Of a DNA stretch of 64,000 nucleotides, positions 1-8,146 are shown piece after piece. The translations under genes and the position numbers were made by a program. Each line of letters begins with the position of its first letter. Within the stretch, counting starts at the first letter, position 1. The notes under the pieces are model-generated. The model was not told the DNA's origin, did not search any database, and saw only the letters and a list, made by a program, of their open reading frames with translations. This DNA is from Legionella wadsworthii DSM 21896 = ATCC 33877 (lineage in GTDB: Bacteria > Pseudomonadota > Gammaproteobacteria > Legionellales > Legionellaceae): NCBI RefSeq assembly GCF_000701265.1, contig NZ_JNIA01000022.1:248001-312000 (forward strand), written 5' to 3'.

Positions 1-34
1 TTGAAAAACTACAAAAATGGACTTGAGGTGATCA

Positions 35-667
35 ATGAAAAATATGAAACAACTTTTAATAATTTCTTTTTCTTTATTAACTGCTTGCGCTCCGCCACGC
101 CCTTCTGGAGAAATGCCTTTAAACCCCGGAATTCAAGACCAGCCTGTAGAACAAAATAAAGTCATATCGGTTGAGAAACGCAATGCCAAAACATCGACCG
201 TATCCTCTTTCGAAATTCGCGGTTCTATGGCAGCCAAAAATAAAAGCAAAGGATGGTCAGCTGCAATGAACTGGAGACAAAGTGGCCCAGGCGCTTATCA
301 AATACGGCTTATTGGTCCTTTAGGGGCAGGAACCGTACTGATTGACAAAAAAGGCGATACTATTACTTTCCAAGATGGTCCCAAAAAAATCACGTCTCAC
401 AATGCGGATCAATTATTAGCCGAACAAACCGGAATCAGACTTCCTGTAAATAACCTTTACTATTGGATAAGAGGACTTCCTGCCCCAGGTCCAATACAAG
501 GCGAGAAACGCGACACTTATAACCATCTGGTACAATTGAGACAAAGTGGTTATACGATTAATTTCACGAAATATACTTCTGCAAGAGGCGTTGAACTGCC
601 TAGTATGATCCGTCTTGAAGGAAATGGCGTTATGGTTAAAGTTTCTATTTCAAATTGGACCGTTTAA
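35..667 (+). CDS. lolB: Outer-membrane lipoprotein LolB
   Basis: LolB receives lipoproteins from the periplasmic carrier LolA and inserts them into the outer membrane. The 210-residue product starts with a lipoprotein signal peptide ending in an LTAC lipobox, with Cys18 as the lipidated residue. The mature part has the expected length and LolB-like segments (FEIRGSMAAKNKSKGWSAAMNWRQ begins at about residue 50 and reads as the first strands of the half-barrel). GAGGTGATCA precedes the ATG as ribosome binding site. In many gammaproteobacteria lolB is followed by ispE and prs; here prs follows after a tRNA gene and ispE is absent. Family assignment is fairly secure from length, lipobox and neighbourhood. 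Confidence 0.88.
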   Translation: MKNMKQLLIISFSLLTACAPPRPSGEMPLNPGIQDQPVEQNKVISVEKRNAKTSTVSSFEIRGSMAAKNKSKGWSAAMNWRQSGPGAYQIRLIGPLGAGTVLIDKKGDTITFQDGPKKITSHNADQLLAEQTGIRLPVNNLYYWIRGLPAPGPIQGEKRDTYNHLVQLRQSGYTINFTKYTSARGVELPSMIRLEGNGVMVKVSISNWTV

Positions 668-693
668 ACGATATTTCCAAAAAATAGCAGAGC

Positions 694-724
694 AGCGAAA
701 TTAATAATTTTTCTTAATTTCGCT
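694..724 (+). terminator. Terminator hairpin after lolB
   Basis: A perfect 11-bp stem (AGCGAAATTAA pairing with TTAATTTCGCT) with a 9-base loop lies 27 bases after the lolB stop. It is followed by a short pyrimidine-rich tail. It probably ends lolB transcription. Confidence 0.6.
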
Positions 725-849
725 TTCTATCCATGCCAGTATGTTATTCTCAGCAAGATGTCAACACCTGTTTTGACCTAAAAAAATAAAAAAATAATTG
801 CTTTCAAAGTTGACATGTTCGTAAAACCGCTGCAAAATACGCAACACAT

Positions 850-878
850 TTGCAGGGATGAACGCAATTTTAAATAAT
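850..878 (+). promoter_or_regulatory. Candidate promoter for tRNA-Gln
   Basis: TTGCAG at 850-855 and AATAAT at 873-878, 17 bases apart, make a plausible sigma-70 promoter 30 bases before the tRNA. A second pair, TTGACA at 810-815 and CAAAAT at 833-838 (also 17 bases apart), is an alternative. Which one is used cannot be decided by eye. Confidence 0.35.
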
Positions 879-907
879 GGATATTGTAAGAATCTGCAAA
901 TTTTTTT

Positions 908-982
908 AGGGGTGTCGCCAAGCGGTAAGGCACAGGGTTTTGATCCCTGCATACCTAGGTTCGAATCCTAGCACCCCTGCCA
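908..982 (+). tRNA. tRNA-Gln (anticodon TTG)
   Basis: This 75-base gene folds as a complete cloverleaf. The acceptor stem AGGGGTG (908-914) pairs with CACCCCT (972-978), followed by an encoded G-CCA end. The anticodon stem CAGGG/CCCTG (933-937/945-949) encloses the loop TTTTGAT with anticodon TTG at 940-942. The T loop GTTCGAATC is intact. The gene stands alone between lolB and prs. Confidence 0.97.
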
Positions 983-1132
983 ACATTCTTGTTGATTCAA
1001 GTAAACAGACAGCAGAAGATAACCTGGAAGGATGCGTTCTTGTAATGCTCAAATAATAATAATATCTTTTTGGCTGTCTTCTGCTATGTGTTTAAGTTAA
1101 ATGATTAACCTAGATCTAAAGGCTTTTTACAC

Positions 1133-2080
1133 ATGTCCACAATGATGATTTTTGCCGGAAACGCAAATCCGGAATTAGCGCAACAAATATCTTCTCACTT
1201 GAAAATACCTATTGGCCAGGCAACAGTTGGTACATTTAGTGACGGCGAAACAATGATTGAAATTTTAGAAAATGTCCGTGGAAGAGACGTTTTTATAATC
1301 CAATCAACCTGTGCGCCAGCAAATAATAATCTCATGGAACTGTTAACGATGGCTGATGCCTTGAGACGATCTTCTGCCTCTCGTATCACCGCAGTGGTTC
1401 CCTATTTTGGCTATGCCCGCCAAGATCGACGCGTCCGGTCCGCACGAGTACCGATCACAGCAAAAGTAGTTGCTGATATGATGGCATCTGTAGGTATTTG
1501 TCGCGTTTTGACCGTAGATTTACATGCCGATCAAATACAAGGCTTTTTCTATATGCCAGTGGACAACGTTTATGCTACCCCAATACTTCTCGAAGACATC
1601 ACGCGTAAAAACTTAAAAAACATCATGGTCGTATCCCCTGACGTAGGGGGTGTGGTTAGAGCTCGAGCCGTTGCAAAACTTCTTGATCACGCTGAATTAT
1701 GCATCATTGACAAACGGCGCAGCGGCCCTAATAAATCGGAAGTAATGCATATCATTGGCGAACCGAAGAATAAAAACTGCATCATTGTTGATGACATAGT
1801 AGATACCGCAGGGACTCTGTGTTCTGCAGCCCATGAACTCAAGAAAAACGGAGCTCATAGTGTAAGAGCGTATATTACCCATCCTGTTTTATCTGGTCCA
1901 GCAGTCCACAATATCAAAAACTCAGGCCTTGATGAGATTGTTGTCACCGATACCATTCCTTTATCTGAGGAAGCCCGAAAGTGCGATAAAATTCGGGTAG
2001 TCAGTTTATCCGATATGTTGGCACAAGCGATTAAACGGGTAAATATTGAAGAATCCGTGAGCTCCATGTTTCCAGAATAA
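1133..2080 (+). CDS. prs: Ribose-phosphate pyrophosphokinase
   Basis: Prs makes phosphoribosyl pyrophosphate from ribose 5-phosphate and ATP, feeding nucleotide, histidine, tryptophan and NAD synthesis in the cytoplasm. The 315-residue length is typical of class I enzymes. Visible motifs are the N-terminal [10 protein letters not shown] segment, the divalent-metal/ATP region [12 protein letters not shown], the catalytic-flap region [14 protein letters not shown] and the PRPP-binding loop [10 protein letters not shown]. The ATG at 1133 is used because it gives the expected N-terminus. A rho-independent-type hairpin follows the stop. Its position downstream of lolB and a tRNA matches common gammaproteobacterial order. 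Confidence 0.97.
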   Translation: MSTMMIFAGNANPELAQQISSHLKIPIGQATVGTFSDGETMIEILENVRGRDVFIIQSTCAPANNNLMELLTMADALRRSSASRITAVVPYFGYARQDRRVRSARVPITAKVVADMMASVGICRVLTVDLHADQIQGFFYMPVDNVYATPILLEDITRKNLKNIMVVSPDVGGVVRARAVAKLLDHAELCIIDKRRSGPNKSEVMHIIGEPKNKNCIIVDDIVDTAGTLCSAAHELKKNGAHSVRAYITHPVLSGPAVHNIKNSGLDEIVVTDTIPLSEEARKCDKIRVVSLSDMLAQAIKRVNIEESVSSMFPE

Positions 2081-2092
2081 AGCATTCGTTTT

Positions 2093-2121
2093 AACCCGGA
2101 AGATACCTATCCGGGTTTTCC
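2093..2121 (+). terminator. Terminator after prs
   Basis: AACCCGGA (2093-2100) pairs perfectly with TCCGGGTT (2110-2117) around a 9-base loop and runs into TTTTC. It starts 13 bases after the prs stop. Confidence 0.75.
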
Positions 2122-2188
2122 CATTCCAAAGCTCGTACCCAGTATTAATCTTGTTCTAAGCCTTAGAAGAGTTACGATCTAAAAAAGT

Positions 2189-2214
2189 AAAAAAAAAAGG
2201 AGCTTGTAGCTCCT
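2189..2214 (-). terminator. Terminator after the fis-type gene
   Basis: AGGAGCT (2198-2204) and AGCTCCT (2208-2214) form a 7-bp stem with a 3-base loop. On the minus strand it is followed by a run of T (the A run at 2189-2198), as expected for an intrinsic terminator of the gene ending at 2241. The plus-strand side is also T-rich, so it could act in both directions. Confidence 0.75.
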
Positions 2215-2240
2215 CTTTCTCTTTTTCAATCTAAATTGAG

Positions 2241-2522
2241 TTAGTCGCGTGTACCAACATACTTATCATCAAAATAACGACGTAATTTTGTTCTCAAAGT
2301 TCCACGACTAATCCCCAGCATGATTGCTGCTCGCGACTGATTGTACTTGCAATGCTCCATCACTGCACGAAACAATGGTGTCTCAATTTCTTCAAGTACA
2401 AATTGGTATAAGTCAACAGGATCAGTTCCCTTAAGCTCTGAAAAATATTTTTGCACTGAAAGAGTTACGCTTTCGGCCAGAGAAGCGGTGTTATCCACTA
2501 CTTCGTTACTGATTGTTGTCAT
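2241..2522 (-). CDS. fis: Fis-family DNA-binding regulator
   Basis: Fis is a small nucleoid-associated protein that bends DNA and regulates growth-phase and, in Legionella, virulence genes. The 93-residue product has the Fis layout: a variable N-terminal half and a C-terminal helix-turn-helix (CKYNQSRAAIMLGISRGTLRTKLRRY, about residues 58-83) with the NQSRAA.LGI.RGTLR.KL signature. GAGGAG lies about 8 bases before the ATG. It is an isolated gene with its own terminator. Legionella genomes carry several fis paralogues; I cannot tell which one this is. Confidence 0.9.
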   Translation of the reverse strand: MTTISNEVVDNTASLAESVTLSVQKYFSELKGTDPVDLYQFVLEEIETPLFRAVMEHCKYNQSRAAIMLGISRGTLRTKLRRYFDDKYVGTRD

Positions 2523-2649
2523 TATTATTAGCTCCTCCTTTTAAAAACAGTATATTACCGAAACAAGCCCATTGAGACAAGGGCAGAAGATAAAAAACTG
2601 CATTAATAATCAATATATAATGTTTAATAACAGCTCAAGAAGATCTTAT

Positions 2650-2682
2650 AAGGAGTAGGTTGATTTTTATAACCTACTCCTT
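2650..2682 (-). terminator. Hairpin after the ydgA-like gene
   Basis: AAGGAGTAGGTT (2650-2661) pairs perfectly with AACCTACTCCTT (2671-2682) around a 9-base loop. It lies 22 bases past the stop of the minus-strand gene at 2705. The T tail is weak, so it may instead be an RNA 3' end protector. Confidence 0.55.
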
Positions 2683-2704
2683 CCAAAAATTGGTCTTCCA
2701 GCAA

Positions 2705-4231
2705 TTAAAATTTCATCATGGATGCATCATAAGGTTTGCCATTAACCGTAAATTTTCCTTGGTCTAAGCTTACCTCAATAATGTAGTTTGTGCCTTGCAC
2801 TGTGACGAGACCACTTTGTTGAAGTGCAGTGATTTGTTTGTTAGTTTGCATTTCAGCCAGTTGCTCATTAGATGGAGGCGTTTGGGTTGCTTGCCCAGGT
2901 GTTTGCTTCGGTTGCGCAGCAGGTTGATTTGCTTGACCCTGAGCTTGATTTGTCTGATCAGGAGTAGTTTGGTTTGTTTGTAATTGCTGTATCAATGTCT
3001 GTTGTAAATCGGGCTTTTTGGCAATTTGCTGCAACACGGATTGCTTCATAATGGCTTTTACAGCTTCTGCAGGAACTTGCAACTTCGCCTTGCCTTGAAT
3101 TTTCTGCATCATTTCGAATGGATTTGCATTTTCACCTTTGGGCAATGTGACGTAGAGAGTTCCTTCAATTTGGCCTTGTGGAATTCTAAAACTTAGTTTT
3201 GAGATTTCAAACTCAGCTCCTTTGTTAAATAGCTTTGGTATTTCAGGAAGAAGGGCCAGCATGGCTTGTTGGCGCTCCATGTCATTACCATTTTGCATTG
3301 CTGTGGATTGTTGATTAATTTTTGCTAAAACATCAGCATCTAAATTTCTTAATGAAACATCGAGTTCGCCTGGACCATAATTTTGACCATTTGCTAATAC
3401 CGACTTCAGAGCTAAATTAAAATGGGTATTGAAAAGATGTTGTTCGATGTCACTGTCGGACTTAATGGCAAATTCATTAAGCGAAAACAATTTCTCATTC
3501 TTTACGAATATATCAAAAGAAGGAAGATTGAAGTTTGCATCCCCCAGATATAGTCCTGCTGGAGTCTCATGTAAGTCGTAATCGCTAGATACCTTAGATA
3601 AAACTACTCTGGTATCTTCTTTCGTTGCCGTTAATCCATTTAATACGATTTTACCGGCAACTTTTCCCATGCCAGAGGACATCGTAGTGCTTGAGTCCAT
3701 ACCCTGCCATTCGAAGTTACTCGTCCCATCTTTAGCGATTAATTTAAAATTAGGTACTTTAAAATCCACAGTGCTTTCATTAAGGTAATTCACGAAAATA
3801 CTTAAATTCAAATGCGGTTTTACTGACTCTTTTGTAAATTGAGCATCAAACTGCTCCAGGTATTGTTGTGGGAAGGGAAAAACGGCCTCGCCATAACCTA
3901 GTCCAAAACGGAGTTTATTGTTGGTATAGATGATTGGTCCATGATGGATGGTTAGCGGCATTTCCATATTATAATCTTGAGCTGGAAGCGCTTTTGGTTG
4001 TCCATTCTCATCTTTTACTACTCGTTCTGGAATATGTAGACGCCATTTGATTTGGGCTTCGGAGGTAAATAAACCTCGATGATATTTCTCAATTTCAGCA
4101 TAGAGACCATTGGATTGATCAATGACTTCTATATTCTTTCTGATTGTACGTTCAGTAAGAACACCCATGCCATAATACCCGCCCAGAATTAGAACGGCCA
4201 GGATAATTATTAATCCTGTTAATCTTTTCAT
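2705..4231 (-). CDS. YdgA-family (DUF945) membrane-anchored protein
   Basis: The product is a 508-residue protein of the YdgA/DUF945 family, whose function is poorly defined. It has one N-terminal membrane segment (LTGLIIILAVLILGGYYGMG) and a large domain expected in the periplasm. Family-like features are the GYYGMGVLTERTIRKN start and repeated beta-rich segments. Residues about 400-465 are a low-complexity stretch rich in Gln, Thr, Pro and Ala, followed by a conserved-looking C-terminal strand region. I place the start at 4231 because GGAGAAGAG sits just before that ATG; an in-frame ATG at 4243 has no ribosome binding site. It is transcribed alone. Confidence 0.72.
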   Translation of the reverse strand: MKRLTGLIIILAVLILGGYYGMGVLTERTIRKNIEVIDQSNGLYAEIEKYHRGLFTSEAQIKWRLHIPERVVKDENGQPKALPAQDYNMEMPLTIHHGPIIYTNNKLRFGLGYGEAVFPFPQQYLEQFDAQFTKESVKPHLNLSIFVNYLNESTVDFKVPNFKLIAKDGTSNFEWQGMDSSTTMSSGMGKVAGKIVLNGLTATKEDTRVVLSKVSSDYDLHETPAGLYLGDANFNLPSFDIFVKNEKLFSLNEFAIKSDSDIEQHLFNTHFNLALKSVLANGQNYGPGELDVSLRNLDADVLAKINQQSTAMQNGNDMERQQAMLALLPEIPKLFNKGAEFEISKLSFRIPQGQIEGTLYVTLPKGENANPFEMMQKIQGKAKLQVPAEAVKAIMKQSVLQQIAKKPDLQQTLIQQLQTNQTTPDQTNQAQGQANQPAAQPKQTPGQATQTPPSNEQLAEMQTNKQITALQQSGLVTVQGTNYIIEVSLDQGKFTVNGKPYDASMMKF

Positions 4232-4329
4232 TCTCTTCTCCATGTTATTAATTCGCGTTCAGCAAAACTGCAGCTGAAAGTATAACAGCAAATAACATCA
4301 GAGTGCGATAAGCTTGGAAAAAAACAGTT

Positions 4330-4356
4330 GGAACATTTTTTAAGAAAAAATGTTCC
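4330..4356 (-). terminator. Terminator after the MFS gene
   Basis: GGAACATTTTTT (4330-4341) pairs perfectly with AAAAAATGTTCC (4345-4356) around three bases. On the minus strand it is followed within a few bases by a run of T (A run at about 4318-4324). It ends the transcript of the gene starting at 5661. Confidence 0.65.
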
Positions 4357-4365
4357 TCAAATGAA

Positions 4366-5661
4366 TCAGGCTTGTTGTACCGGTTTGCAATAAGTTTCTT
4401 TAACAGTAAAGGCTAAGATGAGGGCGATAATGGAACAAAGAGGTAATATTTTTAAACCGGCCTGGAAATCTGAAAGTAATAAAGTTTCTACATTATAAGC
4501 GCGGGCACCTGAGACCATATCGACCAATCGACCCACTAAAGGTTGCAATAATGCGCCCACAAAAATAGAAATCATATTGGTAAACGCAATAGAGGTTCCC
4601 ACCACATTTCTATCGTGAATCTCAGTAGAAACAGCATAGGCAATGGCTACTCCCGTATTGGTCACGCCAAAAAGAAAGAAAAGGAAGTAAGCTGAACTTT
4701 GGCTTAAAGTAGGGCTGAACACATAAATTGTGGTGAGAATCACACCACAAACCGCTGAAATGATCATTAAAGGCTTACGGCGGCCCATTTTATCTGAAAG
4801 CCACCCGGTTAAAGGTCCACTGATGCCCCAACCAATAAATATTAAACCCGTTGCAAAAGCAGCAGCATGTGCTCCCAATCCCCTACCAAATTGTAAATAG
4901 GCAGGTCCAATCGCCTCACCGATCACAGCGGTTGGTCCAAATAAGAACCCGGCGTATAAAGCATTAAGCCATGTTTGCTTGCATGACAAGATAACTTTTA
5001 AACTTTGGAGAATGCTCAGTTGGTTGATAGATCGAACTTCACTTCGATGATCTCCTGGTTTATCCTGGACAAATTGATAGAGAAGCGCAGCCAGTGCAAT
5101 GAATAGAAAGGCAATAATTAACATACTGTGACGCCACCCGACATTGGTGACCAGGAAGGAAACAGGCGCTTCACCTGCAGCTGCCCCAAGCATACCTAAA
5201 GCTTGCGTTAAACCAGCCAATAAGCCCAGCATTGTGGGAGGGAACCATGATGTCGCCAATCTGAGGGAGCAGATAAATGCAAAGGCTGCGCTAAAGCCAA
5301 TAAGCATCCGGCCGATTGCGCCCATAAATAAACTGTCTGCAAGGCCAAAAACACAGCAGCCAAATGCGGTTACGAGCGACATAATTGTCAAGAGCCAACG
5401 TATGCTTAACCGGTCTACAGTAAGTCCTACAGGAATTTGCATCAAAATATAAGGAATGTAAAAGGAGGCTGTAATGATTCCAAATCCTGCTTCATTAATT
5501 CCAAAATCTATTTGTAAATATCGATGCATTACTCCAGGTGCGACACGAGCCATATAATCAGAAAAATAAAAAGCAGCAGCTAATCCCCAAACCAACCACG
5601 CAAACCCTAAGTAATTTTTACGATTATAAATTTCTACCTTAGACTCATGTATTTTGTTCAT
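4366..5661 (-). CDS. Major facilitator superfamily transporter
   Basis: This 431-residue inner-membrane protein has about twelve hydrophobic segments and a long cytoplasmic loop after segment 6 (FVQDKPGDHRSEVRS, near residue 200), the standard MFS plan. The loop between segments 8 and 9 carries GWLSDKMGRRKPL, a clear MFS motif. The N-terminal half (YFSDYMARVAPGVM, PVGLTVDRLSIRW) resembles transporters common in intracellular gammaproteobacteria, including Legionella Pht-type nutrient permeases, but the substrate cannot be read from sequence. A Fur-like site lies about 110 bases upstream, so a link to iron or siderophore transport is possible. Transcribed alone, ending in a strong hairpin. Confidence 0.85.
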   Translation of the reverse strand: MNKIHESKVEIYNRKNYLGFAWLVWGLAAAFYFSDYMARVAPGVMHRYLQIDFGINEAGFGIITASFYIPYILMQIPVGLTVDRLSIRWLLTIMSLVTAFGCCVFGLADSLFMGAIGRMLIGFSAAFAFICSLRLATSWFPPTMLGLLAGLTQALGMLGAAAGEAPVSFLVTNVGWRHSMLIIAFLFIALAALLYQFVQDKPGDHRSEVRSINQLSILQSLKVILSCKQTWLNALYAGFLFGPTAVIGEAIGPAYLQFGRGLGAHAAAFATGLIFIGWGISGPLTGWLSDKMGRRKPLMIISAVCGVILTTIYVFSPTLSQSSAYFLFFLFGVTNTGVAIAYAVSTEIHDRNVVGTSIAFTNMISIFVGALLQPLVGRLVDMVSGARAYNVETLLLSDFQAGLKILPLCSIIALILAFTVKETYCKPVQQA

Positions 5662-5771
5662 AAACTCTCTACGTTAAAAAATTCCTGATTGGCTTTGTTC
5701 AATTGAAGAGGTACCTAATGTCACACATCAAAAAACAACCCAAAATAGGGCTTGTCAAATTTCATTGACTA

Positions 5772-5790
5772 GAGTGTCATTATCATTATG
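5772..5790 (-). promoter_or_regulatory. Fur-box-like site upstream of the MFS gene
   Basis: Read on the minus strand, CATAATGATAATGACACTC matches the 19-bp Fur consensus at 14 positions, including 11 consecutive ones. A TTGACA hexamer on the same strand (5753-5758) lies 13 bases downstream. The site is 111 bases before the MFS start. It could also serve the divergent gene at 6044. Confidence 0.4.
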
Positions 5791-6043
5791 AAATAAAAAC
5801 AAATCCCTAAAATATTTATTCAATAAATGAGCAATAAATTTGCAAAACCAAACCAGCATTATACTAGTGTTGTCATTTATTTCAACACATAGTTTGATTT
5901 CATTTTCATAGGTTCAGAAAATGGATATAATTCATTTTTATTAGAATTTTATATGATCCCTTGGTCATCAAGATGTCCCTACATCCAAAATTTGAGTTAA
6001 AATAACACTATTTTGATATCAATTCCAAAACAAAGGCTTAAAT
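5791..6043. other. Intergenic stretch, nothing else recognised
   Basis: Together with 5662-5771 this AT-rich stretch separates two divergent genes. Apart from the Fur-like site I see no open reading frame, hairpin or repeat in it. Confidence 0.4.
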
Positions 6044-6433
6044 ATGAACGCGCTTAATCTTGCTGTAAAACATGCTCTCGAAGCGGAAGGATCTACGAAG
6101 GAGGCCAATAAAGCTTATCTTGAGTTTATTAAAGCCAATTTCATCATCCCTGTAGAACAAAATTCAGAAGGTGATGAGCCTCAGGTATTGTTTTTACAAG
6201 ATAAGGATCATTTCTTTTTGCCAGTTTTCACAGAAATGAGCTACCTTGATGTGTGGGCTAAAGAGATCGCTCATGAGATAAAACTTCTAAAATTATCGGG
6301 TGTGGATTTACTTAAGGGGATAGGGGAACAGGTTACTGTTTGCCTCAACATTGGAAGTGAAATCTATAAGGAATTTAATCCCTCAGAAATTGAACGGATG
6401 CGCTCTATGGTATTAAAATTTTTTAAAAATTAG
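6044..6433 (+). CDS. SseB-like (SseB N-terminal domain) protein
   Basis: The 129-residue cytoplasmic protein resembles the SseB N-terminal domain family: a short helical start, a strand pair around VLFLQDKDHFFLPVFTEMSYLDVW (residues about 48-71), and a C-terminal VNLGSEIYKEFNPSEIERMR-type ending. The family pattern of a strand, 'LPVFT', a Trp-containing helix and 'lNpgs..ef...ei..l' is recognisable. E. coli SseB is named for a serine-sensitivity phenotype; no biochemical role is firmly known for such proteins. It has no operon partner. The distant similarity is by eye, so the family call is moderate. Confidence 0.5.
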   Translation: MNALNLAVKHALEAEGSTKEANKAYLEFIKANFIIPVEQNSEGDEPQVLFLQDKDHFFLPVFTEMSYLDVWAKEIAHEIKLLKLSGVDLLKGIGEQVTVCLNIGSEIYKEFNPSEIERMRSMVLKFFKN

Positions 6434-6445
6434 ATTGAATGAACT

Positions 6446-6470
6446 ATTCCCTCTCCCAAACGGGAGAAGG
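6446..6470. repeat. Small intergenic palindrome
   Basis: CTCTCCCAAACGGGAGAAGG contains TCTCCC and GGGAGA around AAAC. It lies 13 bases after the SseB-like stop, in a context typical of short dispersed extragenic palindromes. It may also serve as a transcript end for one or both converging genes. Confidence 0.4.
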
Positions 6471-6506
6471 ACAGGATATCGCATAAAATATTGGATAAAT
6501 CACCAA

Positions 6507-6881
6507 TTATGCTACTAATTCAAACAATTGATATCCTACAATTGCTGAAGCTGCAATAGCACCACTAATTTCCATAACTAATGATAAAAAGCTGTGCTTA
6601 TGGCTATATTCTTTATCATTTGCAGCTGATTCTTCACTCAGAGGCAGTTCTTCTCTATCGATTGCATTAAGTGCGAATAAAGGCTCTTCTCCTTCCATTG
6701 CATCCCACCAGCCTTCAAGCCAATGTTCTGCTTGCTGGGTTCCCATGCGGAATGGATTATCCTCTTCGGCAACATCTGCAAGAGCGCATTCATAGCCCAA
6801 TGTATAGCTGTCTTCATAACTGGGATGGTCAATGTTAAAGCGTAATTTAATATGTGGTAGTAAGGCTTTTATGTCGTTCAT
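6507..6881 (-). CDS. Rmf/CrpP-fold-like protein with C-terminal hydrophobic tail
   Basis: The 124-residue product contains a segment (about residues 25-70) that lines up with ribosome modulation factor: GYECALAD, then NPFRMGTQQAEHWLEGWWDAM. E. coli RMF has GYQAGIAG, CPY and QWLGGWREAM in the same order and spacing. RMF binds 70S ribosomes and forms inactive 100S dimers in stationary phase. This protein is longer than RMF (55 residues) and ends in a hydrophobic stretch (LSLVMEISGAIAASAIVGYQ) that could be a membrane anchor. The start at 6881 is chosen because GAGGG lies 7 bases before it; the frame is open to 6929. The function is inferred, not shown. Confidence 0.55.
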   Translation of the reverse strand: MNDIKALLPHIKLRFNIDHPSYEDSYTLGYECALADVAEEDNPFRMGTQQAEHWLEGWWDAMEGEEPLFALNAIDREELPLSEESAANDKEYSHKHSFLSLVMEISGAIAASAIVGYQLFELVA

Positions 6882-7179
6882 GATTGTACCCTCTATTTGT
6901 TCAAACAGTATTTCAATACTGCTAATCATTTCTACATTTAAAATTATTTTACGACTTTCTTTTAACGCTTATTTACCAAATAAAAACATTTACTAATTCT
7001 TGACAAATTATTCTTTACTCTGTTAAAAAATTTTTCACTATTTGGGTCTATTGTTTTTTCCTCTTTTATAAAAAGCAATTATTATGCCAACTTTTTTTGA
7101 TTCTTAAAAAAACAGAAAAATTAGAGTAAGTACAATAAGAGGGATAAAAAATATTTTTGTGGCAGAAATTATCTCCTTG

Positions 7180-7196
7180 CCGGCAAATTTTGCCGG
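7180..7196. repeat. Perfect inverted repeat next to the tandem block
   Basis: CCGGCAAA and TTTGCCGG are separated by a single T. As RNA it would form a short GC-rich hairpin with an A/T loop. It ends 9 bases before the tandem repeats begin. Confidence 0.55.
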
Positions 7197-7205
7197 TAGT
7201 ACTGG

Positions 7206-7283
7206 GTTACTACTAAGAGTATAGGGTTATTACCGAGAGTATATAGATACTACCAAAAGTATAGGTTATTACCGAGAGTATAG
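7206..7283. repeat. Four tandem 19-20 bp repeats
   Basis: Four units start at 7206, 7226, 7246 and 7265. Each follows the pattern G(T/A)TA(C/T)TACC(or T)(A/G)A(A/G)AGTATA(G/T). Units 2 and 4 are nearly identical (GTTATTACCGAGAGTATA). The period is 20, 20 and 19 bases. The block is noncoding in all frames as far as I can see and lies between the Rmf-like gene and pdxH. Confidence 0.75.
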
Positions 7284-7411
7284 TTTTTGATAAAAGGATC
7301 ATTGATGACGAAGATCTCCGTGTCATTGCAAATGACGAGTATTGTGGTTAGGGTTGTGTAGAAAGATTGAGGCCAATGTAAAATATAATGTGGGGTCAAG
7401 AATACAACTTA

Positions 7412-8059
7412 TTAGGGAGCCAACCTATGGAACTTCCATTGTTTCTCCTGAAGATAATAATGAATTCTATCATGTAGTCGATTGTCACGTCCTTGCCAAA
7501 ACTCGATTTCAGTGGGGATAACCATATATCCCCCCCAATATTGGGGTCGTACAACAGGATCTTGGCCATATTTTGCTATTAAATCATTTAATGATTGCTC
7601 TAAAGCTTCTCTACCACTTATTTCGTGGCTTTGGGGTGACACAATCGCACTGAATTGACTTTTAATTGGTCTGCTTGAAAAGTAACGATCTGATTGATCT
7701 TTAGTAACCTCTTTTACGTGTCCTCGTATACGCACTTGTCTTGCCATTTGCGGCCAATAGAAATTAAGCGCGGCAAAAGGATTATGATTCAATTGATTTG
7801 CTTTGGTGCTTTGATAATTTGTATAGAAAATAAAATTTCCGTCATCTAACCCCTTTAACAGGACTACTCTAGAGTCAGGACAACCATTTTCATCTACCGT
7901 GGATAAAACCATGGCGGTAGGATCATTTTTTTCATTCTTTAAAACATCTTCAAACCACAATTTAAATTGAGTAATGGGATCTTCAGGAAGAAATTCTTCA
8001 CTTAAATTCAACTCTCCATATTCTCGTCTTATATCAGCAATACTGCGAAAATTAGTCAT
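7412..8059 (-). CDS. pdxH: Pyridoxamine 5'-phosphate oxidase
   Basis: PdxH is an FMN enzyme that oxidises pyridoxine or pyridoxamine 5'-phosphate to pyridoxal 5'-phosphate, the last step of vitamin B6 cofactor synthesis. The 215-residue length is standard. Visible family segments are [22 protein letters not shown] (FMN site, about residues 45-66), [36 protein letters not shown] and the C-terminal signature [15 protein letters not shown]. The final RLAP is the usual end. It is a single gene; a dispersed palindrome lies upstream. Confidence 0.96.
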   Translation of the reverse strand: MTNFRSIADIRREYGELNLSEEFLPEDPITQFKLWFEDVLKNEKNDPTAMVLSTVDENGCPDSRVVLLKGLDDGNFIFYTNYQSTKANQLNHNPFAALNFYWPQMARQVRIRGHVKEVTKDQSDRYFSSRPIKSQFSAIVSPQSHEISGREALEQSLNDLIAKYGQDPVVRPQYWGGYMVIPTEIEFWQGRDNRLHDRIHYYLQEKQWKFHRLAP

Positions 8060-8146
8060 GAAATACCATAAAAATAAATTGAATACGTCTAAATTTAAAC
8101 CTGGCCCTACAATTTGTTCGACGGAATGAGTAAGAAATAGATACCT

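Larger units (their letters stand above)
6882..7411. other. Long AT-rich intergenic region
   Basis: This stretch of about 530 bases holds no gene I can support. It contains a perfect inverted repeat at 7180-7196 and a block of four tandem repeats at 7206-7283, both listed separately. Confidence 0.5.

Noticed and set aside
761-952. Minus-strand frame of 63 codons overlapping tRNA-Gln
   Set aside because: It runs antisense across a certain tRNA gene and has no ribosome binding site or family.
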